DNA of 64,000 nt from positions 12,623,701 through 12,687,700 of the forward strand of contig OX637396.1 in the NCBI GenBank assembly GCA_951799425.1, given 5' to 3'. Position 1 is the first letter of the stretch. Every line of letters begins with the position of its first letter. A program made the position numbers and the translations under genes. This DNA comes from Ilex aquifolium (taxonomy: Eukaryota; Streptophyta; Magnoliopsida; Aquifoliales; Aquifoliaceae). This document shows, piece by piece, positions 21,102 through 33,465 of this stretch. The notes below the pieces were generated by a model, which had not been told where the DNA came from, ran no database searches, and worked only from the letters and a program-made list of their open reading frames with translations.

Positions 21102-22629
21102 CAGGGCCGGCCCTAGGCATAGGCCACTTAGGTGGCTGCCTAGGACCCCAATATTTTGGGGCCCAACCCAAATATCTTGAGTTGAAGGCCTTTTGTAATA
21201 GGGTGATTTGAACTCAAATGGCCTAATGAAATTATTATGGGTAATTTGGTAGTCGGTACAAAAATTTAGACTTATTTGACTTTAAGTGCATTTTTTTGAA
21301 AAAAGACTAAAATGTCATTTATTACTTCATTACTCTCTCTCTCTCTCCTTCCTTTTCTCCATTACTCTCTCACTCTTTCTTCCCTATTTTATCTCTATCT
21401 ATTTCTCTCACTCTCTTTCTCTCACATTGATAATTTATTTTTTTTAAATATATAAAGATTTAATTTAATTTTTTCATCTCTCTCTCCCTCTCACTTTCTC
21501 TCCCCTTATTTCCTTATTCTCTCTCTCCTTATATAAACGTTACAACAACACAATTACACTAATCAGTTACACCAATTAGTTACAATTACCTTATAGTACA
21601 CCAAACAGTTACTCATGTGTTTTAATAAAACAAACAGTTACATTTAATAATTATACGAAATTACAACACCAACTCAATTTGTCATTCAGTTATTTACATA
21701 AATCAAAGAGTTACACCAATTATATACACTAAATTGGGTTTATCATTACACAAAAAGATTTTATCATTATACTAAATTTGGTATATATAATTGGTGTAAC
21801 AATGTCGCGATACTAAATGGTGCAACTATTTAGTTTATGTAAACTACTTAATGGCAAATTGGGTTGGTGTCATAATTTTGTGTAATTGTTTGGTGTAACT
21901 GTTTGGTTTATTATAACGCCTGAGTAACTGTTTGATGTCTTATAGATATTTGTAACTGATTGGTGTCATCGATTAGTGTAATTGTTTTGTTGTAATGTTG
22001 ATATAAATATAGAGAGAGAGAGAGAGAGAGGAAAAATAGGGAGAGAAAGAGAGAAACGATTAGAGAAAATAGGAGGAGAGAGAGAATATGGGAGATAGAT
22101 GAAAAAATAAATTAAATATTTACATATTTGAAAAAAAATAAATTATCAATGATAGATAGAGAGAGAAAATAGGGGAGAGATGGGGAAGTAACGGGGAAAG
22201 AGAGAGAGATGGAGAGAAAATAGGGAAGAGATAGTGAGAGAGTCTAATGAAATCTTTACATATTTGATTAGATTTATAATTCTCAATCAAGAATGCATAA
22301 TTTAAGGGAGGGTATTTAGGTAAAAATGTTTTGATTTCATTTAAAATTTGTATTTAAACAGAATATGTTTTATTAAAATTGAACTTAATATAATAAACAA
22401 TTTATCCATACATTTTTCCTCAAATAAGTCTAAAAAATTGTACTCACACCCAAAAAACTCAATTATAAAAGAGATTCCTACCATTACATTACACAATGGC
22501 CCATTGCGAAAAGAGGTCCAACAACTGTTATATTACTTTTAATAATCTCTCAGACAGTCAAAGCGAGTCTCTTTCAATGTGTCAGACATCTGATGAAAAA
22601 AATATGTCAGTCACATATAAGTTTTTTTT

Positions 22630-22663
<34 letters not shown>

Positions 22664-23363
22664 AACGCATACTGTGTAAATGATTGTTAATGTTAAAAAA
22701 GAAATAACTGGAGCACTCAAAAAAAAAAAATTATCAGCATGAAAAATATTCTTAAATAGAAATCATACTATTACTTTAATCCAATATAGGTTTAAAATAT
22801 TAAAAATAGATAAAATGTTTTTGACTCTTAATTTAGTTTTAAAAGATTAAATTCTTTATGTGATGAAAGTTTTGAAAAAATATGGTCTTAAACTTGAATT
22901 TTTTTTTTTAAACGTGACTTATTTTATAGTTTAATTTATTTTTGCGAAAAAGTTTTAAGAACTTTCATATGTATAACTATACATGGGAACAACGACATAA
23001 TGATACATAAAAAGATTAGATTCTTTTTCAAATGCCTCCATTACTTATTGAATATTGTAAATAATGCCATTATGAGTTTATTTTACTTGAAGAAAGTTTT
23101 TTGAATTATAAATTGATAAAACTTTATCTGCAATCAATTATGTTATCAAAAATAGTGAAGAGATAAGCTATATTATATATTGAAAATTGTTTATTAATAA
23201 AATATCAATTTAAAAGTCTAATTAATATTTTTGCATCTCAAAAAATAAACAACATTTATTAAATGTTATTATTTAATATTATGTATATTAATCAAGTATA
23301 TAAATTAATGGGGCCTTATTTAACATTTTGCCTAGGGCCCCTGATAACGTTGGGCCGTCCCTG
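21102..23363. mobile_element. hAT-type element carrying a second element
   Basis: The ends CAGGGCCGGCCC and, in reverse complement, CAGGGACGGCCC form inverted termini. A perfect 8 bp target duplication GTGGTAGG lies at 21094-21101 and 23364-23371. Without the nested 1222 bp element, the hAT part is about 1.04 kb, AT-rich and non-coding, so it is non-autonomous. Its left end closely matches the element at 14021. It landed in a GGT-rich tract that continues on both sides. Confidence 0.9.
21239..22460. mobile_element. Large palindromic DNA element, full copy, nested in the hAT element
   Basis: Inverted ends GGGTAATTTGGTAGTCGGTAC and, in reverse complement, GAGTTTTTTGGGTGTGAGTAC enclose two long arms of about 550-600 bp that meet near 21760-21780. 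Both arms carry CT/GA microsatellites and ACACCAA/TTGGTGT words. The flanks AATTATTAT (21230-21238) and AATTATAAA (22461-22469) fit a decayed 9 bp duplication, which with long arms points to a Mutator-like or foldback origin. There is no coding sequence. The copy at 1101-1905 is a truncated relative. Confidence 0.75.
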
Positions 23364-23371
23364 GTGGTAGG

Positions 23372-23510
23372 TATGGTGGGGGTGGGTGACAGTGGGTGGC
23401 GGCGACAGTGGACGATGAAGGGTCGTGGTAGGTTGTAGTAATGGGTGGCGGTGAGTGGTGGTGGTTGGTGGTGGCGGTGGGCTGATGGGATGATGGTGGT
23501 TTGTTTTAAT
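23372..23510. repeat. GGT/GGC-rich tract, right part
   Basis: This continues the low-complexity tract of 20735-21093 beyond the hAT insertion, with GGTGGGTG and GGCGGTG words. Confidence 0.8.
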
Positions 23511-24556
23511 GTTATTTGTTTCTCCCTCACTAAAGATTTCTCGCCATCTCTTGCTCAACCAGTTAACAGTAAAATTCACCTCTCCTATCATTCCCCTCCG
23601 CCACCACCACATCCTTCACTAAAAGCACTACCACAATCCACTACAGACGCAACTCCAACAACAAATCAACTGAACCTAAAAATTGATTCAGTTAATCATT
23701 TCGGCAAAAAAATTCACAAATTGAATCGAACCAGCAACGATGCATTGCAAACAGAACTAGCAATAATTTTAAAATTTATTGTGCTTTATTAGTGTATAAA
23801 TTTTAAAAATATTTGTATTTTATTATGTAAATTTTAAATTGTATGTATCTATTTTCACGAGCTTAAAGAGTTAGATATATCAATTATGGGGGGTAATCTT
23901 GTCTATTAAGAGAGTTTTAAAAGGAACTCGAACTCAATTAATTTGATAAATGAATTAGCATGAATGAACGTTTACCGTAGTTTATGACTCGATTCGTTTG
24001 TAGTCCGTGACAGAGCTGAAGTGTGGTCTCAGAGGCTCTCCTTGAATTTTGAAAAATACTTTTTACCTCTTTCATTTATGGTATGAAAAAGCTCAATTCC
24101 ATGGTAGTTACAATTTGTTATGAAATCAAATTATAAGTGATTTAATTAATCTATGTAACAAAATAAAAATTAATAATTATATAATATATAATTAGATGTA
24201 CAAATGGTTAAAGGGATCGAAGAGATACTTAAATAAATAACAGATTTTTTTATCAAGAAATAAATAACATATTAGATACTCAAAAATTTATAAAATAAAT
24301 TAATAATTAAATTTAGCAATAATTAAAATACGAATTAATTATTCGATACTTAATTTATTATTTAATCTAATTATATATATAATTCACATTTTCTATAAAA
24401 ATAATATTATTTAAATTTATACAGCTTGGATCTCCATCGACAACTAGAGTGCAAGACTCCGGTAGAGGTTTGGTTCGGGTCTCTTGCAAATAACATTGAT
24501 TCAGAGAAGATTTGTGGGAACAGGTGAGAATGGGATGCTGACTTTGAGCCCCACCT
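23511..24556. other. AT-rich non-coding DNA
   Basis: No gene is recognised. The short frames here have no domains. Confidence 0.5.
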
Positions 24557-24704
24557 GCTCCCATAAATCTTTTTGTGGTATCATTTGCTCTTCATCGAGA
24601 ACACATCTCCTCATTCCTTGGTCGGGGTTGAATAAATAGGGATTGTCAAAGTAAAACTGTTTCATCTCTACCAAAAAAAATTTTTCCTTTCCCGTGGACT
24701 CCAT
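24557..24704 (-). mobile_element. Scrap of a Ty3/gypsy integrase N-terminal region
   Basis: The minus-strand translation contains FYFDNPYLFNPDQGMRRCV, which resembles the segment of plant gypsy polyproteins just before the integrase zinc-binding HHCC region (typically YFWDDPYLFKxCPDQxIRRCV). It is a short isolated fossil with no LTR nearby. The lineage is inferred from this one segment. Confidence 0.5.
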
Positions 24705-25351
24705 TGAAGCGGTAGTTGCCCTGTAACAAAATAATTAGTTATATCTGCATACCATGACACAACTAAATTTAAAGAAAAAAAATGCTCGTTGGCATCTTGG
24801 TCAAGCATGTATGTCACTAATTTTTACAATGGGATCAATTTAAACTTATCTTTACTATGATAATTTTTTTGTAGTCATTATCATGTTACATCAAGTCGAT
24901 ATTTGATTTTATGTTCTGGCAATTCCTGATATTTCATTATTAACACAGAGAAAAAGGCTCACCCGGACTAACACGGTGGGTTTTATCATTGGCCTGACCC
25001 GGCCCATTGACCGTCTATAGCCCAACAACCTGAGCCGGTGGTTTGACAAATCCAGCCCGGCCCACATGCCCGTGCACAACGCACTTGGAGACAGCCCACG
25101 AGAGCTTTACATACGATTCAAGTTTCAAAACACCCCAACTCTCCCGTGTCTTTCTTCTCACGCTAGAACTCTATTGAATCAGTGACAACCTTCAAGCTGA
25201 AGTTCAAGGAATGCTTACCAAAATTCTGTTGTAATTGGACTACAATTCTCTGGATCACTCGTTAGTACACAATACCTTAGTCGCATATAAACACCACAGC
25301 AGCAATATCCTAATTGGCCACATGAGACCTGAAAAAGGAAGGAAAAAAAGA
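24705..25351. other. Non-coding DNA
   Basis: No gene is seen. A GGCCC/CCGGCC-rich patch lies at about 24960-25080 with no recognisable boundaries. Confidence 0.5.
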
Positions 25352-25372
25352 GGGGGGGGGGGGGGGGGGGGG
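25352..25372. repeat. 21-G homopolymer followed by GA repeats
   Basis: Twenty-one consecutive G are followed by an AGAGAG run. This is one of three long G tracts in the window. Confidence 0.9.
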
Positions 25373-26005
25373 AGAGATAGAGAGAGAGTACCTCACTTTA
25401 CAGGATCTAAAAAGGGTTACATACACGCAACTTTACCCATGCAAGGAGAGATGCTCCTCGAGTATATGAGGCCTAGGTAATAATAGAACAACACAATGGC
25501 CAGTGCTCGATTGTTCAAGTGAAAATGTACCACATATAATGGTGTCCTTAAGCAAGCCAAGAAAGAAAACATCTTAAATTATCAAAAGTGGTCTCTTAAT
25601 TTATGCATTGATCGACTCCTTTTGACACTGATATCTTGGCTATACATCAAAAGTCCACAGCAATTCTAGCTTCAGCATATGCCAGATCAAAGGTGTTGAA
25701 TCTCTGGCTACAACGATATTGCTAGCCCAGCTATATTTTGAACTCTTATAACTCACTCTACATCTCTGTCGGATAAAATATTTTCACACCATGTATGATT
25801 GTGATTGCGTGTAACAGAACTACAAAAATGTCATCCAATAAGTTTCAACCCACAAGCCAGCTCCCGACCTTTACAAAAACAAGCCGATATCCCATATCTA
25901 ACTTTACAAAACCATCCATCTTGTGGTCATAACCCCAAATTTTCTCAGGTATGTCTCTGCTTTTTACAACAATTCTAAGTATGAAGTTTAAAATTATGCC
26001 CCAAT
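25373..26005. other. 3' flank of the FRS11 gene
   Basis: No separate gene is seen. The part nearest 26005 probably holds the 3' untranslated region of the minus-strand FRS11 gene. I could not place a polyadenylation site with confidence. Confidence 0.45.
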
Positions 26006-28654
26006 TCAAAGATTCCTATGTATGGAGGAGATCTCTCTCATACCTTGTGAGGAAACTGGCTGCTCTCTTATACGAGATATAAGGATGGAAACCTGATCAG
26101 TGGCAATATCAAGCCTCTCTTTTGACTTTGCAGATTCCCCTATAAGAGTTGATACCATACTCTGTAGTAACTGAACCCTGTCTGCATGATCATTTGGAAT
26201 AGTCTGAAGGAACTTGGTGGATGGTGTGCTGATTCGACGCCAACGGACGGGAAGATACCTCTCTGGGATTTGGAAGCAATTTCCTGTAGAGAGAACCCGA
26301 AGAGCATGCCGACAAAGGATTCCAGAGAACTCAAAGTGATGGCAACTGCAACTTACAATGCCTTCCCGTGGCACCCAGTATACTTTCCGGCCTCCCTCAA
26401 GTTTTGTGTGGTGCCTTACAAGGAATCCATCTTCCATCTGAAATGATGCATAGTGGGCAGCCAAAACAAGTTGTTCTTGGAGTTTAGAAAATGCAAAAGG
26501 CGTTAACACTGTGGCAGCATGAGATTCCATGGGAGCCCCTGTTTTCAGGCAAATGTTCTGAAGATTTTGTTGCATTGTTTGTTGTTCTCCTGCTTGATCT
26601 TTAAAATCCACAGCAACAGCAACCTGATTGTGCAAACTGTGTCAGTGACAGCAGGATGAGTAATTTCACTAGTTTACATGGTGTAACTTCGCCCATCAAA
26701 ACAATAATCAACATTCATTGCAAATCAGTTGAAACTTCTCAATTTGTCACCATCATTAAAATTGGTTGATTATTTAACATCAATGGACAAATTTTAACTC
26801 GCCCCGAAAGTAACATAATTAAAGTTTCCTTTTGTGAGAATAGTCTTCCCCTATTGCTCTCTCAAGCATGATCATTTGTACAATGAAGCCCCACGGCCTC
26901 CAAACACCCAACAGACCCTGTCCCCTCCTTCCCGCACCCCATCCCCACCCCCCCGGTGCCCCAGAGTAACAACTGTAGCCCATCTTTTATCAGAAGTAAG
27001 GCACTCGTTTCATCTTGACCATTGTAACCTTGGTTCTTAGTATATCCTTGAGTAACTCTAGATGGACAATCTAGACTTCAGCCAATGTTGGTGGATATAT
27101 GCAGTCCATGTTTACTATAACTCGGATCGTCCCCTCACAGTTCCATCAATATGATATTGGAAAAGCCTAGAATGTGATCAGAACAAATCACAATGATATC
27201 TGCTACTAGTTGCATCTCAATAACTTAAGTTAGCCAAGTCAAACAAGTCTGAACCGATCCACAAACATGGTAAGGGGTAACATTGTTTCTACTACCAGCA
27301 CTAATGCTGCCCAAATTTCATCACATGTATAACCTCACATAAGATGAAGTAATCCTTATTAACATGTTAAGCAATTTCATGTCAAACTAAATAGATGGGA
27401 CCCCCTTTAAAGGTTGATAAAAAAGTTTTTCCTATCAAAATGTCCACACAACAAAAACAAAAGAGTAGTCTTTCGTCACTCATCAGTTAAAGTGAAAGAA
27501 GCGAACTATGTCGCCATTTCAACCCTTCCTTTGAGTAATATAAAAATCATTCTCCTAATTAACTGTAGCACAGTTAGTTGTGAGCTCATGAACCTGAACA
27601 GGTCAATACAAACAGTTCAGTACTGCAAGATAATCCAAAAACCTCTTTTCCCTCCAGGAAACAGAAAGACTTGCTTCAGCTTGAAAAAATGGAGTCTGGA
27701 AGGATCATAAAGAAGAGTATTAATAAAAATTCCAAAAATGCTAGAAATGGGTTTTAATTTAAGCAATTCTATCCTCTTCTTCAGCGGAAAGGCTAGGGTC
27801 ATTCTTTTTGCTTCAGCACTGCTCATGAACCAGAAACGACCAGTACTGCTGAAGCTCTGAAGCTCTAGGTGAAAAGAGGCCATGGACAAGATCCTAATTC
27901 AAGCTTTTCAAGATCCACAAGTGAAGACCGACCCAAAAAAATCACAAAGGAAACAAACTTAAGTGGAAGATCTTAATCTGTTTCAATATATTGTTCGCAT
28001 GCAGTCAACAAACTGTGATATAATGCAGTACAATACTTCTGAATCCAGTTTATTTAATAGCAATAGGACTAGAGAACATACTTGTTCCACGAATTGTGCA
28101 AGCCGGGTTTGTGCACTCAAAAAACGTTGAATGAAAGCATTTATTGATTTTGAGTGGCCAGATGTAGTCATTCCTGCAAAGAAATGGCTCCTCAAGTACG
28201 GCAATGCCCAAAGCGACCGCAAGGCAAATAAACTGGCTATATGCCTATTAGTATGCAACCCAAAAGAATTGACCATGTCTCTCCACCCCAGTTCAAAATC
28301 CTCAATAGCTTCCAGATTATAGAGTCGATAGAACTCAGACTTCCACTCATTGTAACGTTCCCCCAAGACAGCATTAAACCAGGATGGAAATTTTGCCACT
28401 ATCAGCCAAATACAAAGTGCATGCTTAGAAGTTGGCATCTCCATTGCTATTGCTTCTTTGAGACACATATTTTGATCAGTTAATATTGTACGCGGAGCCT
28501 TTCCATTCATGAATCCTAAGAATGCCTTTCACATAAAATAAAAAAAAAAACAAAGCAGGATATCAACATAAATCTTATATAGCATAAATATTTAGGAAAG
28601 AATATGCATATTATTTGAAGATTGTCTTTTTTTTTCGTGTGCATGCGTGCGCGC

Positions 28655-28685
<31 letters not shown>

Positions 28686-30019
28686 TAGTGTAGGTGGGGG
28701 ACAAAATCATTGAGCACTGAGGACAAACACAAAGTGCAAATTGAATTGAATCAAAAGAAGTTCTCATTGTATTGGAAGTGACAGTTTAAAAGTGATAAAA
28801 TACCTATCAGTGCCTTCTTCCAATAACCTGCCTTTCCAAAGGAAGAGTTTGGGCCTACCCCAATAAACATACACCAACCTCACTAGACCAGTGTCTGTAG
28901 GAAGATCAGGGCTCAACTATACTACCAACAATGTGGACAATTGTTGTGTGTCTAGGGAAAAGGGGAAGGGGTCACATACATGCCTAAGATAAGTTCATCA
29001 ATTGGTTCAGAAAAAAATTGGTCCTAATTTACCTTGAGAGCCCATGAGAATGACCTCAAGTTCTCCTCTCTTAGGAGGACACAACCAAAGAAGCAAGGCA
29101 TACCATAATTATTCATCCCAACCCATATTCCAAGAGGCATATCAAAAGCAGTCAGGCGATGTGTAGTATCAAACACAATAGCATCACCAAAGATATCATA
29201 TGACTGAATCGAGGAGGCATAGGACCAAGCAATGTTCTCCAACCTATTATTGTTTGAATCAAGTGTAAATTCAAATCTGAAATTTGGGTCTTTTTCCTTG
29301 ATGTTTCTACACATTCTCAGTAAGTCTATACTCTCATCCTCTGGATCCACTTTCCTATATGATTGAAGCAAATTCCTAACATCCTTCTCTGTGAATGGCA
29401 AATACCCAGGCTCCACACACTTCTCAAGCTCCATTAACCTCATCATCTGCTGCACAGAAATTCCAGTTTTGGCAAACATTAGGATTCGACTTTTGTCCGT
29501 ATCTGATATGGTTCGATACGCAGGAAGAAAACGAACTTGGTTTGGTTCCAAGAGTTCATGATTATGGTGGTTTGCAAAACCCGTAACTCGCCATTCTTGA
29601 CCTCCTAACTCATCACTTGTCTTGCTTATCCGCATATAAGCTTGACATCCACACCTAGATGACTTTCGATTTCTCTGAGGTTTGTTTTCGTTTAAGGTTT
29701 TCATTGGAGTATTACCAGCACGGTGGCAGACAAAGTAGCGTCTTGTAAGTCCTTTACCCACCCCATCTTTACCTTCTGTGCGATGACGACGGATCGAGAA
29801 ACCACAACGCTTCGCATATTCGGTATAGAATTGATAAGCAGCATCATGAGTTATAAATCTTTGCCCAATATAAGGGATTGCCTCATTTGTGGATTCTAAG
29901 GAAAGCCTGGTTTCATCTGGTGATTCCTCTTCTGCGCTGCTCGAATCGTCCAAAGATAACGATCTTTGATCTGAGTGATCATCATAAACCATCATCATCT
30001 GCCCAGACTCTTCAGACAT
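26006..30019 (-). CDS. FRS11: FAR1-RELATED SEQUENCE 11, three coding exons
   Basis: The exons are 29033-30019, 28082-28525 and 26006-26623, joined in phase 0 at GT/AG introns (507 and 1458 bp). They give 682 residues, close to the 680 I recall for Arabidopsis FRS11. The product starts MSEESGQMMMVYDDHSDQRS and follows the Arabidopsis protein closely throughout. About 50-165 is the FAR1 DNA-binding zinc finger (CHRAG, RCGCQAY, HHNHEL). About 270-390 is the MULE-transposase-derived core (FDTTHRL, LTDQNMCLKEAI). About 560-590 is the SWIM zinc finger (CSCHHFEF...CRH). The C-terminus carries a helical segment ending in IREQPVSS. Family members are nuclear transcription factors descended from Mutator transposases, with FHY3/FAR1 acting in phytochrome A signalling. 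The specific role of FRS11 is less defined. All three exons are open and both splice sites are canonical, so the gene looks functional. Confidence 0.95.
28640..28685. repeat. GT/GA microsatellite in FRS11 intron 1
   Basis: An alternating TG/CG run leads into a GA run within the first coding intron of FRS11. Confidence 0.85.
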
Positions 30020-30091
30020 TATCGTTAAGCTAAGACCATTTTGTATCCCTCGGAAGAAAAAAAAAAAGGGAAATGGGTTTTGTGATTACTT

Positions 30092-30093
30092 AC
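30092..30093 (-). promoter_or_regulatory. Possible donor of a short leader intron in FRS11
   Basis: GGGTAAGT on the minus strand, about 75 bp before the start codon, is a strong donor consensus. A T-rich tract and an AG follow before the ATG. The implied intron would be only about 65 bp or less, short for plants, so this is tentative. Confidence 0.2.
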
Positions 30094-30142
30094 CCAAATC
30101 AAAGATATGGAAGAATGCTATCATCTAACACTCTGTAAATCG

Positions 30143-30145
<3 letters not shown>

Positions 30146-30182
<37 letters not shown>
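30146..30182. repeat. (GA)n / (CT)n in the FRS11 leader or promoter
   Basis: An uninterrupted GA run of about 37 bp lies 130-160 bp upstream of the FRS11 start codon. On the coding strand it reads CT, a common feature of plant 5' leaders. It is likely to vary in length between individuals. Confidence 0.9.
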
Positions 30183-30185
<3 letters not shown>

Positions 30186-30520
30186 GAGGGAAGTGAGCTG
30201 AGGAGGAACCCTAATGTGCGCAGGGAGGTGGTGAGACCCTTTTATATCACGGCGCAGACTCTTATCCGACGCCTTTATGTTCCCAAACAAGTCGAAATCC
30301 AGATAAGGATTCCACTATTCGTGTATCCAAACATGGTCGGTGTAGAATCTAAATTATTGTGTTTTTTTAATAATTCCTTGGGTTTTTTCATTTACTCATA
30401 TCGGGAGCTCAGCTCATTTGTATTATTTACAGACCTCGATCCCAGACCTCAACCCCCTGTGTCCACATCTCAAGGAAGGCTGTGCAAATGACAGTTGGAT
30501 CCCACCGAGTCCCCTTTTTT

Positions 30521-30918
30521 TGTAGCATCAATCACTCAATAGACGCAAGTCTCGTTGCGCAATAAGAACGACCGTTACAAGGGAGGAGCGAGGATCTCGC
30601 CTCAGATCAAGCAAGACCCAGGAATAACTACAAATAAGAGACAAAGCCCTCGAAAGTAAAAAATAAGCCATTGTAGCCTCACAAAAATATTCTTTGTAAA
30701 TTTCACACAGTAATCAATATACTAAGGAGCAAGAGACTCTCTTGAGAGTGGATTAGCCGAGCTTCCGAGCTGGTGAACCACTATAAACATTCTGCATAAT
30801 CACCCACTTATCCCCGAATCCTATTCCCTATAGCTTTGGAGTTCAGATTGAGCTATATCTAACTGTTCAGTATACTTTATATGCACATCACTACTCAATC
30901 GTGTTAAGAACATCATCA
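30521..30918 (+). repeat. Gypsy 5' LTR, start uncertain
   Basis: The end at CATCATCA is fixed by the adjoining primer site at about 30921. The start is a guess at the TGT after a T run, because there is no second LTR in the window to compare. The region contains an inverted pair AGACTCTCTTGAGAGT near 30727. Confidence 0.5.
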
Positions 30919-32183
30919 GTTGGCGTCGTCTGTGGGAATGACTATTCCTGTTAAAAATATACTGATTTTCTTCAGTAATTGATGGTTTTTACGCGCAACA
31001 TGAGCAGAAGTCAAATGAATCTTCTTCGATTACAGAACCAACAAGAAGCTACCACTGGAAGACAACAAGAAAATCCCCGTGATTTCTTGCCTACACATGA
31101 AGTCGATCCCCCCATAGCGGATCCCACACCTAACAACGAACTGGAGGCCCTTCGTCTAACCAATCATCATCTCTTCCAGCAGAATGAGGAGTTACTGAAT
31201 CTCCTTTAGCGTCCCCAAAGGGTACAGCCTGCCCAAGAACTTCCCCCTCAGAGGGAACAACAGCACAACAACCCCCTGAGAGACATCACCGAAGGAAATG
31301 AGCGCAGTCAAACTGTAGGCAATGCCCATCGTCGGATTCATAGGAATGAAGACAACGAGGAAGTGCAAAGTCAAAAAAGGGAAACTCATAAGAATGAGTT
31401 TCTCCCATTTTAACAGGAAGGGAAAGAACAATATTGGGAGCAGCGTTTCAGACACATCTAACAAGAGCTCAACCACATGAAGGAGGTTGTTAAAGGCAAA
31501 ACTCCAGTGACCATGGATGTCTTAGTTCAGCAGACCGAGTCCCTATTTACTGCACAAGTGTTGCACTTTTCACTTCCACCTAAATTTAGAATGCTCCAAA
31601 TGGAGGCCTTTGATGGGACGAAAGACCCCATAGACCACCTCAACACCTACAAGAATCAAATGGAGCCACATGGGTACCAAAACCCAGTACAATGCCGAGC
31701 CTTCGCCATCACTCTAAAAGGTTCAACCTTAGCATGGTTCAACAGGCTGACCCTGGCATCCATCTCATCCTTCAAAGAGCTCTCCGTCTCCTTTGTCTCG
31801 CACTTCATAGGAGCTCGGACTTATCGAAAACCGAGTTACCACCTGTTGAACGTGAAACAAGGACCCAATGAGAACCTGTGGAGCTATGTTCAAAAGTTCA
31901 ACTCAGAATCTCTGAAAGTGGACGTCCCTGATGAGAAATTCATCATCACTGCCTTCATTGTTGGGATGAGAATCCAATCAAATGATTTGATGTTCTCCAT
32001 CTCCAAAAACCCACAAGCCAGTATGGCAGAAATCCTTGCCAAGGCAGAAAAGTACATCAATGGCGAGGAAGCGTTCCTTTCCAAGGTAGGGAGCTCGTCC
32101 ACGCACAAGGAGAAAGAGAAAAGAGGGACTGAAGTCCCAAAAAGGAGAGAAGTCGAGACAGATCTCCACGGAGAGACATACAG

Positions 32184-33424
32184 GAGTCTATTACCAATAT
32201 ACAACATTTTTTAAACTTAAATACCAATATACAGTAGTTTTAAACTTATTAACCAATCTACGGCATTTTTTTAAAGCGGATTCGTTGAATCCGCTTTCAC
32301 TTATAAAACGGAATCAACAAATCCGCTTTTAAATAAAAAAACGGAATCAATAAATCCGCTTTTAAATAAAAAAATAATTTTTTTTATCACACATGCCAAA
32401 CTAACATTTTTCAAAAGCGGAGTTACCAAATACGTTTTTAAAAAAAAAAACGTGATTACCAAACACGTTTTTATGTTTAACTGCCTTTGATATGAAACAG
32501 ACTTTTATTTAAAAGCGTGTTTGATACCCACGCTTTTAGGCTATATTGAAAAAAAGTCAGGTAGCTGCTCACATAGCTCCACCTTCTTTCTCTCCAACAT
32601 ATCTCCTCCTCCTACAAGTCCTCTTCTAGAAGCTTTATGGCCTTTTAGTTTTTAATTTAATGTCACCAAATCTTAACTCATATGCTTAAACGTAGCCTAA
32701 TGGCCGACCTTTGTGCCTACTACACTACATAGAGACGCAAAGAAGATCCAACGGTAGCGTAAACGCCAAACCCATCTCTCTCTCCCTGTCGATCCAACGT
32801 TCCAGAATAAACCTCAGCCACCACGATTGATCTTAGCTGTTGAATGAGCGCATTTGTTTATAATACTTTGTCCCCTCTTCCAGGCGTTGTCATGTTGTTG
32901 AATTCTAAGTTATGGGTTGTTTACAAGTCTCTCTCTCTCTCTCCCCCTCTCTCTCTCTCCTCTGCAAATTTTCATCTGTAATTCTCCCTGCAAATTCTCC
33001 ATTATCATTAGAAGAATCCAACCAACCATTATCCAGCAAAACAGTCACATTGCTTCAATACCCACTTCACCAAAATTCAACTCTCATAATGGTAACATTT
33101 ATTACAATAAAGAACCATATTCTCTCTCTGTCTCTCTCCATCGAATTATGATAATCTGATGCTAAGTAATGTATGTATTACATTCCTGGGTTCAAGTAGG
33201 GCACAATGATGGTTCCTCCATTATGAGAACTTACAGGAAGATATATATATGTGTGTGTGTGTGTATCTACATGCCTATATTTTTGTAATATATCAAAGAA
33301 GAACTTTTCCTACCTTGGTTGGGTGGTAAGAGACAAGCAGATGTTGTTGAGTGGAAAAAGAATAGCGTAGCAAAAAGTAAGATGAGAAACCAAGGAGAAC
33401 CCTGCTTCATTGCTTCTGATGATT

Positions 33425-33465
<41 letters not shown>

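Noticed and set aside
20734-21171. 145-codon Thr/Pro/His-rich minus-strand frame
   Set aside because: It is produced by the GGT/GAT repeat and runs across the hAT boundary at 21102, so it is not a gene.
23288-23612. Pro/His-rich minus-strand frames
   Set aside because: They have the same low-complexity origin, spanning the right end of the hAT element.
24960-25080. GGCCCG-rich patch
   Set aside because: It was considered as a hAT terminus or CpG island, but no inverted partner or duplication was found.
32912-33159. Overlapping 79-80 codon frames in the interior of the Mutator-like element
   Set aside because: They are Ser/Leu-rich and driven by CT repeats. The interior may be captured DNA, but these frames alone do not support a protein.
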